From positions 186,001 to 250,000 of the forward strand of contig NZ_FUWS01000010.1 of the NCBI RefSeq assembly GCF_900167435.1: 64,000 nt of DNA. Direction: 5' to 3'. This document shows positions 8,541 to 16,875 of this stretch, piece after piece. Each line of letters begins with the position of its first letter. Position 1 is the first letter of the stretch. Position numbers and translations under genes: made by a program. The notes under the pieces were generated by a model. That model worked only from the letters and a program-made list of their open reading frames with translations, searched no databases and was not told the DNA's origin. The DNA is from Marinactinospora thermotolerans DSM 45154. GTDB taxonomy: Bacteria > Actinomycetota > Actinomycetes > Streptosporangiales > Streptosporangiaceae.

Positions 8541-9302
8541 GTGCCGGAGGAGAACCGCGGAACGCAGGAACTGCACGCGGACGACGAGGCCGTCGGCGTG
8601 CTCCGGTCCGCCGCCACCGATTCCGACGTCCCGGACGCCGCAACGCCGAAGCCAGCCCCGAAGCTGACCGATCGCCAACAGAGCGTCCTCAACGTCATCC
8701 ACCGTTACGTGCGGCAACGCGGTTACCCCCCGTCCATCCGAGAGATCGGTGACGCGGTGGGCTTGTCGAGCCCCTCCAGTGTCGCGCACCAGCTGAAGGT
8801 GTTGCAACGCAAGGGGTATCTTCACCGTGACCAGAATCGCCCAAGAGCGGTCGAAATTCGCATTCCGGGACAGCCTCCCGTGCGCTCCTGGGACGAGGGC
8901 GACACCGGCCAGGGTTCGGGCGAGGGCCGAGCCGCCAACGTCCCGGTCGTCGGCCGCATCGCCGCGGGCGGCCCGATCCTCGCCGAAGAGGCGGTCGAGG
9001 ACGTGCTGACCCTCCCGCGCCAGATCGTCGGCGAAGGCCGCCTGTTCATGCTCACCGTGGTCGGCGACTCCATGATCGACGCGGCCATCACCGACGGTGA
9101 CCTGGTCGTCGTCCGACAGCAGCCCGACGCCAACAACGGCGACATCGTCGCGGCGCTCATCGGCGACGAGGCCACCGTCAAGACGTTCAAGCGCGACGGG
9201 GAGCATGTCTGGCTCGTCCCCCGCAACGACGCCTACGAGCCCATCAGCGGTGACGAGGCCACCATCCTCGGCAAGGTCGTCGCCGTCCTGCGCAAGGTGT
9301 AA
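8541..9302 (+). CDS. lexA: SOS-response repressor LexA
   Basis: A 253-residue LexA. The winged helix is at residues ~42-105 ([39 protein letters not shown]). A flexible linker precedes the autocleavage site Ala142-Gly143 (GRIAAGGP). The protease dyad is Ser177 (VGDSMID) and Lys214 (EATVKTFK). RecA filaments on single-stranded DNA trigger self-cleavage and so derepress DNA repair genes. The GTG at 8541 follows GAGGAGG. An N-terminal extension of about 40 residues before the HTH (rich in Asp, Ala and Pro) is usual in actinomycetes. It is autoregulated through the box at 8369-8382 and paired with the divergent LysM gene. Confidence 0.98.
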   Translation: MPEENRGTQELHADDEAVGVLRSAATDSDVPDAATPKPAPKLTDRQQSVLNVIHRYVRQRGYPPSIREIGDAVGLSSPSSVAHQLKVLQRKGYLHRDQNRPRAVEIRIPGQPPVRSWDEGDTGQGSGEGRAANVPVVGRIAAGGPILAEEAVEDVLTLPRQIVGEGRLFMLTVVGDSMIDAAITDGDLVVVRQQPDANNGDIVAALIGDEATVKTFKRDGEHVWLVPRNDAYEPISGDEATILGKVVAVLRKV

Positions 9303-9398
9303 CGACTTCGCCTCGGTTCGGTACGGACCCGTGATCGGCTCCACCCCGGAGCCGCGCCCCGGGACCGGCCCCGCCTCGGGCTCCCCTACCGTAGGGGC

Positions 9399-10475
9399 AT
9401 GCGCCTGTTTCCCCGCCCCCTCCAGGTCTGCGGCACCCTCCTCACCGGAGGGGCGCTCCTGCTGTCGAGCGCCTGCGCGACGGCCGAGCGCGACGACGAA
9501 GGGGGCGTGGAGCGGCTCGACGTCGCCGCCGACGAGTACGAGGTGGAGTTCCGCAGCGGCCCCGACACCCTGTACGGGACGTTCGCGCTGCCACAGGACG
9601 CCGGCGAACCGGTACCCGCGGCGCTGATCGTGTCCGGAAGCGGACCGACCGACCGGAACGGCAACAGTCCGTACCGCTCCCAGGCCGACACCAACCACAA
9701 TCTCGCGGCGATCCTGGCCGACGCCGGAATCGCCTCCCTGCGTTACGACAAGTACGGTTCCGGTTCGACCGGAACGGCGTCACGCGACCCGGAGGAGCCC
9801 GTCGGCTACGACCTGTTCGAGGACGAGATGACGGCCGCCTACGCGGAGCTCGCCTCCCGACCCGAGGTGGACCCGGACCGATTGGTCGTGATCGGCCACA
9901 GCGAGGGATCGATCTTCGCGCTGCGCGCCCCGAACGTGATCGACGAGCACCCGCCACGGGCACTGGTGCTCGCCGCCCCGGTAGGGGAACGTTACCTCTC
10001 CCTTCTCGACCGGCAGCTCACCGAACAGGTCCGAACCGCCGAAAGCGGCGGGGCGCTCGACGCGGCCGAGGCGACCGCAGTGCTGTCCGACACCCGTTAT
10101 GCCATCGCCCGGCTCCGTTCCGGCGGCGAGCTCCCCGAGGACCTCTCTCCCCAGCTCGACGCGCTGTTCTCACCGACGAACGAGACCTTCCTCCGCGAGA
10201 TCGACGCGATGGACCCGGTCGACCTCGCCCGTGAGCTGCCCGCCGACGTCTCGACGCTCGTTCTGTGGGGGACCGCCGACTCCCAGGTCGACGGGGCGGA
10301 GGTGGACCGGCTCATGACCGGCCTGGACGACGCCGAACGGGTGGACCTGCCCGACGCCGACCATGTGTTCCGGTTGTACGACGGCTCCCCTGGCGCGCCC
10401 GTCCTCGACGAGGAGCGTCCTGTGTCCCCCGAGCTCGCCCCCGCCCTCACCTCGTTCCTCGACCGAGCCCTGTAG
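9399..10475 (+). CDS. Secreted lipoprotein alpha/beta hydrolase
   Basis: A 358-residue exported hydrolase. The signal peptide ends in a lipobox (LSSAC, Cys26), so it should be anchored to the outer face of the membrane. Serine hydrolase elements follow in order: an oxyanion/entry motif (IVSGSGPTDRNGNS, ~77-90), RYDKYGSGSTG, the nucleophile elbow GHSEG (Ser168), an acid in WGTADSQVD (~289) and the histidine in DADHVF near residue 320. The SGSGPxDRDGN plus RYDKRGxGxS signature is typical of secreted alpha/beta hydrolases close to the DUF3887/acyl-CoA thioester hydrolase group. The substrate is unknown. It starts 96 bases after lexA but is probably transcribed on its own. A hairpin terminator follows. 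Confidence 0.85.
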   Translation: MRLFPRPLQVCGTLLTGGALLLSSACATAERDDEGGVERLDVAADEYEVEFRSGPDTLYGTFALPQDAGEPVPAALIVSGSGPTDRNGNSPYRSQADTNHNLAAILADAGIASLRYDKYGSGSTGTASRDPEEPVGYDLFEDEMTAAYAELASRPEVDPDRLVVIGHSEGSIFALRAPNVIDEHPPRALVLAAPVGERYLSLLDRQLTEQVRTAESGGALDAAEATAVLSDTRYAIARLRSGGELPEDLSPQLDALFSPTNETFLREIDAMDPVDLARELPADVSTLVLWGTADSQVDGAEVDRLMTGLDDAERVDLPDADHVFRLYDGSPGAPVLDEERPVSPELAPALTSFLDRAL

Positions 10476-10487
10476 GGCGCCGACGCG

Positions 10488-10522
10488 CGCGGGGCGCCCT
10501 CCGCGAGGGAGGGCGCCCCGCG
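10488..10522. terminator. Bidirectional terminator hairpin
   Basis: A perfect 14-base stem (cgcggggcgccctc / gagggcgccccgcg) around a seven-base loop. It lies between the convergent hydrolase gene (stop 10475) and the membrane protein gene (stop 10545). There is no T-run, as is usual for actinobacterial terminators. Confidence 0.75.
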
Positions 10523-10544
10523 TTCGGGCGAGGAGGGCCGCCGA

Positions 10545-11504
10545 CTAGTACCCGCCGTTGCGGATCGCCTCGGCCGCGTCGCGCGCGATGCTCACCGCGC
10601 CGTCGACCGCCTCCTCCTCGGGGATGGACTCGGTGTAGGCGTAGTCGGTGGCGGCGTCGTAGCAGGTCGAGAAGAAGATGTTCGACATCCGGACTCCCAC
10701 GCAGCCGAGTTCCTCCGCGCCGTCGTACCAGGACAGGGCCTCGTCCCCGAGCCCCTCGACCGGTGTCGTGGAGTAGCCCGCGGTCTGCGTCTCCAGGTCG
10801 GTGACGGTCTCCTCCTGACCCGTCGTACCCGGCCGGTCCTGGTTACGCATGACGATCATGTAGGCGAAAGCGGGGGTGCCCGAGGAGGTGGTCGGGGTGA
10901 TCCAGCTGCACTCGTATCCGTCCCACCAGTCCTGACCCCCGGTGTCGATCGGCTCCTGCCGGTCGGCCTGGTAATCGGGAACGAGCAGGGACAGCGAAGC
11001 CCCCTCCGCGACCGAGCAACTCGGGGTCGCGGCGTACCCCTCGTCCTCCTCACCGGAGAGGAGGAACACCGCGCTGACGACGCCCAGGACGAGGACGACC
11101 GCGATCACCGCGGCGATGATCGAGGCGACCAGGCAACCGTTGTTCTTCTTCGGTGCGGTGGTGTAGGGGTTGGGGCCGTAGGGCCCGTTGGGGGGCGGCG
11201 GACCATAGGCACCCGGATGTCCTCCCGGCGGAGGGCCGTACGGCCCTCCCGGAGGCGGACCGGCGGGACCACCCGGTCCTCCCGGAGGCGGACCGGCGGG
11301 ACCGCCCGGCCCTCCCGGAGGCGGGCCATAGGAGCCCGAGGGGTAGGACGGACCGGACGGTCCACCGCTCGGCGGAACGTGGGGGCCGGAAGGGCCCGAC
11401 GACCCCTCGAACGAGGGACCGTGGGCTCCGGACGGACCGGAGGGACCACCCGGGGGCGGCCCCGAGGGCTCTCCCGTAGGGCCGCCGTAAGGGGGCTGGG
11501 TCAT
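10545..11504 (-). CDS. Pro/Gly-rich single-pass membrane protein (paralogue 1)
   Basis: A 319-residue type II membrane protein. The cytoplasmic N-terminus (~1-115) is low-complexity Pro/Gly/Ser with repeated GPPPGGPGGPA units. A transmembrane helix follows (NGCLVASIIAAVIAVVLVLG, ~123-148), then an extracellular domain of ~170 residues. The outer domain has paired cysteines and conserved patches (CSVAEG, WWDGYECSW, MRNQDRPG, GLGDEALSWYD, GCVGVRMSN, FSTCYDAATDY) shared with the next gene, 11611-12438. The domain vaguely resembles DUF3558-type lipoproteins; I do not recognise a function. The ATG at 11504 follows GGAG. The two genes lie 106 bases apart on the same strand and are probably co-transcribed. 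Confidence 0.8.
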   Translation of the reverse strand: MTQPPYGGPTGEPSGPPPGGPSGPSGAHGPSFEGSSGPSGPHVPPSGGPSGPSYPSGSYGPPPGGPGGPAGPPPGGPGGPAGPPPGGPYGPPPGGHPGAYGPPPPNGPYGPNPYTTAPKKNNGCLVASIIAAVIAVVLVLGVVSAVFLLSGEEDEGYAATPSCSVAEGASLSLLVPDYQADRQEPIDTGGQDWWDGYECSWITPTTSSGTPAFAYMIVMRNQDRPGTTGQEETVTDLETQTAGYSTTPVEGLGDEALSWYDGAEELGCVGVRMSNIFFSTCYDAATDYAYTESIPEEEAVDGAVSIARDAAEAIRNGGY

Positions 11505-11610
11505 GGGGTCTCCAATCGGAGGGATGGGCTTGGGGATGCCCGCGTCTCTTCCTGGGGGGGCGCGTGGAGAGGGAGGACGCGGTCGACGGGACCGTGGCGG
11601 CCCGCCCTGG

Positions 11611-12438
11611 TCAGGAACCGGTCTCGATCCTGGCCACGACGTCTCGGGCGAGCTCCTCCGCGCCCTTCAACGCCTCGTCCTGGGGGACGGTTCGGGTACC
11701 GGAGTAGTCCGTCGAAGCGTAGTAGCAGGAGGAGACATAGAGGTTGGACGTTCGGACGCCGACGCACCCGAACCTGTTTCCATTGTCGTACCAGGCCAGT
11801 GCCTCGTCTCCGAGTTCCTCGACCGCCACGGCCTCATGCCCCCTGCTGTCGTCGGCGAGGTCGGTGGCGGCCTGTTCCTCCCCACCGGCTCCCGGGCGGT
11901 TCTCGTTGCGCATGGTGTACAGGGCGACCTTGGCCGGTGGTTCGACCGCTGTCGCGGCGGTCTCCCACACGCACTGGTGCCCCTCCCACCATTCCTGTCC
12001 TTCGGTGTCGATCCGTTCGGCCAGGACGGTCTCGTGGGCGGGGACCAGCCGGGAGAGGACCTCGCCTTCGGCCACCGAGCAGTCGGGGGCCACCGAGTAC
12101 TCGCCTCCGTCGGCGTCGAGCCAGACGGCGGCGGTGACCCCTCCCACCAGGAGGAGCAGCACGGTGACGGCCGCGGTGCCGAGGAGCGCGATGGCGCATC
12201 CCCGATTGGCCCGGGGCGTGGGCTCGATCTGGCGCTCCCCGCCGAGGGGGTGAGCGGAAGGCGTCTCTCGCCCGGGGTCTGCCTGCCCCGCGGTCGGCCA
12301 CCCGCCCTGGGAGGGCGTTCCCGGCGCGGTGGAGGAGGGGGACCACGCCGGTCCCGGTTGGGCAGGGGGGCCTCCTCGGGGACCCGGGTCTCCCCCAGGC
12401 GGGTCCTGTCCGGGACCCCCGTGGGGCGGTTGGAGCAT
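11611..12438 (-). CDS. Pro/Gly-rich single-pass membrane protein (paralogue 2)
   Basis: A 275-residue paralogue of the downstream gene with the same architecture: a Pro/Gly-rich cytoplasmic tail (~1-75), a transmembrane helix (CAIALLGTAAVTVLLLLVGG, ~80-105) and an extracellular domain. That domain carries the same landmarks in the same order: CSVAEG, WWEGHQCVW, YTMRNENRPG, ELGDEALAWYD, FGCVGVRTSN and SSCYYASTDYSGT. The N-terminal tails are not collinear, so the outer domain is the conserved part. The ATG at 12438 follows GAAAGGACC. Sensing or cell-surface roles are guesses. Confidence 0.8.
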   Translation of the reverse strand: MLQPPHGGPGQDPPGGDPGPRGGPPAQPGPAWSPSSTAPGTPSQGGWPTAGQADPGRETPSAHPLGGERQIEPTPRANRGCAIALLGTAAVTVLLLLVGGVTAAVWLDADGGEYSVAPDCSVAEGEVLSRLVPAHETVLAERIDTEGQEWWEGHQCVWETAATAVEPPAKVALYTMRNENRPGAGGEEQAATDLADDSRGHEAVAVEELGDEALAWYDNGNRFGCVGVRTSNLYVSSCYYASTDYSGTRTVPQDEALKGAEELARDVVARIETGS

Positions 12439-12717
12439 CTGCGGTCCTTTCCTCGACGGGGATCGGCGGCCGGCCCGTCAACGCTACTCGCCGCCGGACC
12501 GTCAGCCAGCAGACATCAGGGGCCATTTACCTGATCGACACCGTTACGGGCACATAACCCGTCATTCCAACAGCGCGTCCGACATCTCTGCACCCCCAGA
12601 ACGCCGGTGTCCCGTCGTTCTGGATGCTCCGTCCCGGAGGGGACCGGAGACGTGTCCTAGGACGTCCTCACCCCTCCGCCGGTTCCCACGGACGGGAGGC
12701 CGGAGGCCGCCGAACGT

Positions 12718-13317
12718 TCAGAGGGAGTCGGCCAGGCGCTCGGCCACGCCGATCGCCCCGTCGCGCGCCTGCGCGTAGGACAGCGGCGTGCCGTCGGTTC
12801 CCCTGTCCCCGCCGTACCAGACGCGCACCAACAGGTTGTCCCTGCGGAACACCACCTCCGCGGCCCCGCCCTCCGCCGTCCCCGGCCGGACGACCGCTCC
12901 CTCTCCGAGCGAGGCCACGGGGGCCGCCCCCTCGGTCTCGCCGGCGGGGGCCAGTTCCACCAGCCGACGGGCGGCGGCCTGTTCCCCGCTCTCCTGCCCG
13001 TCGCGTCTGCTGAAACGCGCCTCGAACTCGACGTGCAGGGAGCGCGGAGGGGCCGAGGCGTCACCGAAGGAGGTCCAGGCGCAGGCGCCCGCGGCCGCGT
13101 TCTCCAACGGCCCCGCCGCCACGACCTCCGGCTGCGCCGACGGCACCGCGGGCTCGATCACCTCGGCCGTCACGTCAGCACAGGCCGGAGCGGCCGCGAA
13201 GGCGTCGGAGGGCGAGGCCTCGGCGGCCGGTCCTCGCGCGCCCCAGACAAGACCAGCGGTGATGGAGACGGCCGCCACCACCACGACGCCACCGGTCACG
13301 AGCAGTACTCGTTTCAC
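12718..13317 (-). CDS. Membrane-anchored protein, possible distant third paralogue
   Basis: A 199-residue protein: a short basic start, one transmembrane helix (VLLVTGGVVVVAAVSITAGLV), then an extracellular domain. The domain layout recalls the two genes downstream: an early Cys (APACADV), then after ~40 residues CAWTS, then a C-terminal segment ending in a helix (DGAIGVAERLADSL). It lacks the Pro-rich tail. The GTG at 13317 is preferred because AGGAG lies seven bases upstream; the longer frame runs back into the leuS 3' end. It follows leuS on the same strand after a hairpin. Homology to the other two is inferred from spacing, not established. Confidence 0.7.
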   Translation of the reverse strand: MKRVLLVTGGVVVVAAVSITAGLVWGARGPAAEASPSDAFAAAPACADVTAEVIEPAVPSAQPEVVAAGPLENAAAGACAWTSFGDASAPPRSLHVEFEARFSRRDGQESGEQAAARRLVELAPAGETEGAAPVASLGEGAVVRPGTAEGGAAEVVFRRDNLLVRVWYGGDRGTDGTPLSYAQARDGAIGVAERLADSL

Positions 13318-13375
13318 GCCGCCGCTCCTTGACGACATTGGGCTCCTCGTTAGTCTCGGGCACCGCGGAAAAGGC

Positions 13376-13414
13376 CCCGCCCGGCGCCGGGAGAGATCCG
13401 TCGCGCCGGGCGGG
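13376..13414 (-). terminator. leuS terminator
   Basis: A 12-base perfect stem (cccgcccggcgc / gcgccgggcggg) with a 15-base loop, 16 bases beyond the leuS stop on the minus strand. It is followed within a few bases by CCTTTTCC, giving a short U-run. Confidence 0.7.
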
Positions 13415-13429
13415 ACCGGTCGGTGAGGG

Positions 13430-15925
13430 TCAGCCCACCACGATGTTGACCAGCTTCGGTGCGCGCACCACGACCTTGCGGATCTGGCGGTCGCCGATGA
13501 AGTTCCGGACCTTCTCCGAGGCCAGGGCCAGGCGTTCCAGCTCCTCGGCGGAGATGTCCGGCGCCACCTCCAGCTTGTCACGGACCTTGCTGGCGACCTG
13601 CACGACACAGGTGACCGACTCCTGGACCAGGAGAGCGGGGTCGGGCGTGCGCCAGTTGCCGATGGCCACCGATCCACGGTGTCCCAGCCGCTCCCAGCCT
13701 TCCTCGGCCACGTAGGGGGCGACCAGCGACAGCGTGATCGCGATGACCTCGGCCGCCTCGCGGACAGCGGGGTCGGCGGCGCCCGGGCCGGAGTCGATGG
13801 CCCTGCGGGCCGCCGTCACCAGCTCCATGATGCGGGCGATCGCGACGTTGAAGCGCTGGGCCTCGACCGCGGCGGTCACCTTGTCCAGGGTCTGGTGGGT
13901 GGCCCTGCGCAACGCGAGGTCGCCTTCGGCGGGGTCGACGCCCGGCTGCGACGCCTCTCCCGCCTGCACCATCACCCGGAAGGCCCGGTTGAGGAACTTC
14001 AGGGAGGCGGCCGGGGAGACGTCGGCCCAGTCGATGTCGTCCTCGGGCGGGCCGGCGAACAGCATGGTCAGACGGACCGCGTCGACGCCGTACTTGTCGA
14101 TCTCCGCACCGAGGTCGACGCCGTTGCCCAACGACTTCGACATCGCCTTGCCCTGGTTGATGACCTGGCCCTGGTTGAGCACCCGGGTGAAGGGCTCGGT
14201 GAACTCCACCATGCCCATGTCGTAGAGCACCTTGGTGAAGAACCGGCTGTAGAGCAGGTGCAGGATGGCGTGTTCCTTGCCGCCGATGTACTGGTCGACG
14301 GGTCCCCACTTGTTGATCGCGTCCCGGTCGAACGGCGCGTTCTCCTCGTGCGGCGAGCAGTAGCGCAGGAAGTACCAGGAGGAGTCGACGAACGTGTCCA
14401 TCGTGTCGGTGTCGCGCTTGGCCGGGCCACCGCACTCGGGGCAGTCGACGTTGACCCAATCGTCGGCCGCGGCCAGCGGCGAGACCCCCTTGGGGGCGAG
14501 GTCGGCACCGCGCAGGTCGTCGGGCAGGAGCACCGGGAGCTGCTCGTCGGGTACGGGGACCTCGCCGCAGGAGGGGCAGTGGATGATCGGGATGGGCGTA
14601 CCCCAGAAGCGCTGCCGGGACAGCAGCCAGTCGCGCAGCCGGTAGTTGATCGTCCCCTCACCGGTGCCACGCTCGGCGAGGATCTCGATGATCCGCGGAA
14701 TCGCCTCGCTCTTGCTGAGCCCGTCCAGCGGACCGGAGTTGACCAGCTTGCCCTCGCCCGCGGTGGCGACACCGCTGTCGTTCGGGTCGGCCTCGCCCGT
14801 CTCGACGACCACGCGCACCGGCAGCCCGAACTTCCGTGCGAAGTCGAGGTCGCGCTGGTCGTGGGCCGGGACCGCCATGATGGCGCCATGACCGTAATCG
14901 GCCAGGACGTAGTCGGCGGCCCAGATCGGGATGCGGTCGCCGTTGACCGGGTTGATCGCGTAGCGGCCGAGGAAGACGCCGGTCTTCTCCCGTTCCGTGG
15001 ACTGACGCTCGATGTCGGACAGCTTGGCGACCTGGGCCCGGTACTCCTCGAACGCCTCGCGCTGTTCGGGGGCGCAGAGCTCGTCGGCCAACGGCGCGTC
15101 GGCGGCGACCACGAAGAAGGTCGCGCCGTAGAGCGTGTCCGGGCGCGTGGTGAACACCGTGACGGGCTCGTCGCGTCCCTCGATCGCGAACCGGACGTCG
15201 GCGCCCTGGGAGCGGCCGATCCAGTTGCGCTGCATGGTCAAGACCTCGTCGGCCCACTTGCCCTCGAGCTGGGCCATGTCCTCCAGCAGCCGGTCGGCGT
15301 ACTCGGTGATCTTGTAGTACCACTGGTTGAGGGTGCGCCGCACCACCTCGGTGCCGCAGCGCTCGCACCGCCCCTGGACGACCTGCTCGTTGGCGAGCAC
15401 CGTCTGGTCCTTGGGGCACCAGTTGACCAGGCCGTCCTTGCGGTAGGCCAGGCCCCGCTCGCGGAAGCGCAGGAAGAACCACTGGTTCCAGCGGTAGTAC
15501 TCGGGGTCGCTGGTGTGGAGCCGTCGCGACCAGTCGAAGGAGATCCCGTAGCGGTGGAAGGACTCGGCCTGGGTCTCGATGTTGGCGTAGGTCCACTCGG
15601 CGGGGTGGGTCCCGTGCTTGATCGCGGCGTTCTCGGCCGGCAGGCCGAAGGAGTCCCAGCCGATCGGGTGGAGCACGTTCTCGCCCAGCTGGAAACGGTA
15701 CCGGGCGACGACGTCGCCGATGGCGAACGCCTCGGCGTGGCCCATGTGAAGGTCGCCGGAGGGGTAGGGGAACATGTCCACCACATAGGAGCGCGGACGG
15801 TCGTCGGCCGGATCCTCGCTGGCCGCGAAGGGGTTCTCCTTGGCCCACCGGGCCTGCCACTTCTCCTGGAGGGTGTGGGCGTCGTAGGAGTCGTTCGCCA
15901 CCTGGTCTCCGTCTACGGCTGTCAT
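13430..15925 (-). CDS. leuS: Leucyl-tRNA synthetase
   Basis: An 831-residue class I synthetase that charges tRNA-Leu. The HIGH motif is HMGH (60-63) after [10 protein letters not shown]. The KMSKS motif appears as [10 protein letters not shown] near residue 600. In between is the CP1 editing domain with its threonine-rich and [15 protein letters not shown] segments, which clears mischarged norvaline and isoleucine. Zinc-type cysteine pairs are present (CERCGTE, CPSCGE, CPECGG). The C-terminal anticodon-binding and tRNA-binding regions are complete. It starts at the ATG at 15925 after GAGGACAG. It stands alone on the minus strand with its own terminator. Confidence 0.98.
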   Translation of the reverse strand: MTAVDGDQVANDSYDAHTLQEKWQARWAKENPFAASEDPADDRPRSYVVDMFPYPSGDLHMGHAEAFAIGDVVARYRFQLGENVLHPIGWDSFGLPAENAAIKHGTHPAEWTYANIETQAESFHRYGISFDWSRRLHTSDPEYYRWNQWFFLRFRERGLAYRKDGLVNWCPKDQTVLANEQVVQGRCERCGTEVVRRTLNQWYYKITEYADRLLEDMAQLEGKWADEVLTMQRNWIGRSQGADVRFAIEGRDEPVTVFTTRPDTLYGATFFVVAADAPLADELCAPEQREAFEEYRAQVAKLSDIERQSTEREKTGVFLGRYAINPVNGDRIPIWAADYVLADYGHGAIMAVPAHDQRDLDFARKFGLPVRVVVETGEADPNDSGVATAGEGKLVNSGPLDGLSKSEAIPRIIEILAERGTGEGTINYRLRDWLLSRQRFWGTPIPIIHCPSCGEVPVPDEQLPVLLPDDLRGADLAPKGVSPLAAADDWVNVDCPECGGPAKRDTDTMDTFVDSSWYFLRYCSPHEENAPFDRDAINKWGPVDQYIGGKEHAILHLLYSRFFTKVLYDMGMVEFTEPFTRVLNQGQVINQGKAMSKSLGNGVDLGAEIDKYGVDAVRLTMLFAGPPEDDIDWADVSPAASLKFLNRAFRVMVQAGEASQPGVDPAEGDLALRRATHQTLDKVTAAVEAQRFNVAIARIMELVTAARRAIDSGPGAADPAVREAAEVIAITLSLVAPYVAEEGWERLGHRGSVAIGNWRTPDPALLVQESVTCVVQVASKVRDKLEVAPDISAEELERLALASEKVRNFIGDRQIRKVVVRAPKLVNIVVG

Positions 15926-16349
15926 CGCTGGAACTGTCCTCTACCGCTTCGCGCTGTCGAAGCACGTGGTCTTGGGCGGGCCCCGGCTGTCCGGAGGGAG
16001 GCGCCGGCGAGGCGCACCGCGACCGGAGGCCGCCGCATGAGTCTTTGGATCCCAAGGTTAGCGTGCGGTGGGGATGACCTCACCGCCTCGTCCGGCCCTC
16101 CCCGAGCCCCGTGGGAGCGTGCGGGCGGAGGGGCGCCCTTCCAATGGGCCGGTCCGGGGTCGGGGCGACCGGCTTCTCCCGGCCGACGTGTCCCGCGCCG
16201 GTGGGACAATACACAGCACGCGGCCGACCGCCCGGTCACTCGAACACGCCTCCGCGTGTCCCTCCCCTTCCCGCCTGTCCCAGTACCGAGACTGGGAGGC
16301 AAGCGCCGGCCGATCCTCCGCCGGCGTCCCAGGACCTTGATGGAGATCA
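15926..16349. other. Intergenic region between leuS and the lipoprotein gene
   Basis: A gap of 424 bases between divergent genes that must contain both promoters. I looked for a T-box (GGTGGNACCGCG-like), a leader peptide rich in Leu codons and strong -35/-10 pairs on the leuS side and found none I can support. Open frames crossing it lack protein character. Confidence 0.5.
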
Positions 16350-16796
16350 ATGAACATGGCTGTCCTCGTTCGTGCCCGTCCTATCGCCCGTTTCCTCGCC
16401 TCCGCCGCGTTGGCCTCCGGTGTGGTGCTGGGAGCCGCGGCCTGCGGAGGCGGTGACGGTGGTGAGAGCGAGACCGAGGCCACCGCGCAGAGCAGCAGCC
16501 CGGCTCCGCTGCTGGGTGAGAACGACGATCGCATCCAGCTCACCGAGGGCGTCGCCTACACGCTGGACGCCGGGAGCGAGCAGCCGACCACCTTGGAGGT
16601 CGTCGGTTACGAGGAGGGCGAGGAGCCGGCCGTGATCATCAGCGTCGGGGAGGAGGACGGTCCCGCCAAGGAGCACACCCTCAAACTGGGTGACACCGTG
16701 GAGGCGGGTGGGAGCACCTGGCGGGTCTCGGAGATCGGGATGAGCGACTCCACCGGTTCGCTTCCCGGATCGGCGGCGCTGACGCGGGTCGAGTGA
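16350..16796 (+). CDS. Small secreted lipoprotein
   Basis: A 148-residue predicted lipoprotein. The signal peptide has a basic start, a hydrophobic core and a lipobox at AAACGGG. An acidic Ser/Thr/Glu linker is followed by a compact C-terminal domain with beta-rich character (IQLTEGVAYTLDAG, TTLEVVGYEEG, HTLKLGDTVEAGGSTWRVSEIG). The last ~80 residues resemble a small domain found in actinobacterial hypothetical proteins (possibly DUF6406, from memory). The ATG at 16350 follows TGGAGATCA. It is 79 bases upstream of the acyl-CoA synthetase gene on the same strand, but a palindrome lies between them, so co-transcription is uncertain. Function unknown. Confidence 0.75.
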   Translation: MNMAVLVRARPIARFLASAALASGVVLGAAACGGGDGGESETEATAQSSSPAPLLGENDDRIQLTEGVAYTLDAGSEQPTTLEVVGYEEGEEPAVIISVGEEDGPAKEHTLKLGDTVEAGGSTWRVSEIGMSDSTGSLPGSAALTRVE

Positions 16797-16826
16797 CCCG
16801 GGGCACCCGGCCTCTTCCACAGAAGT

Positions 16827-16838
16827 TACCGTGCGGTA
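16827..16838. promoter_or_regulatory. Palindrome before the acyl-CoA synthetase gene
   Basis: TACCGtgCGGTA is a perfect inverted repeat of five-base half sites, 37 bases upstream of the synthetase ATG. Fatty acid genes in actinobacteria are often controlled by TetR-family repressors at sites of this size. The regulator is not identified. Confidence 0.4.
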
Positions 16839-16875
16839 GAACAGTGACCGACAGCACTCTCTGGAGGAGGCCGCG

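Noticed and set aside
15926-16065. T-box or leader peptide before leuS
   Set aside because: No GGTGGNACCGCG-like element, no specifier stem and no run of Leu codons in the leader were found.
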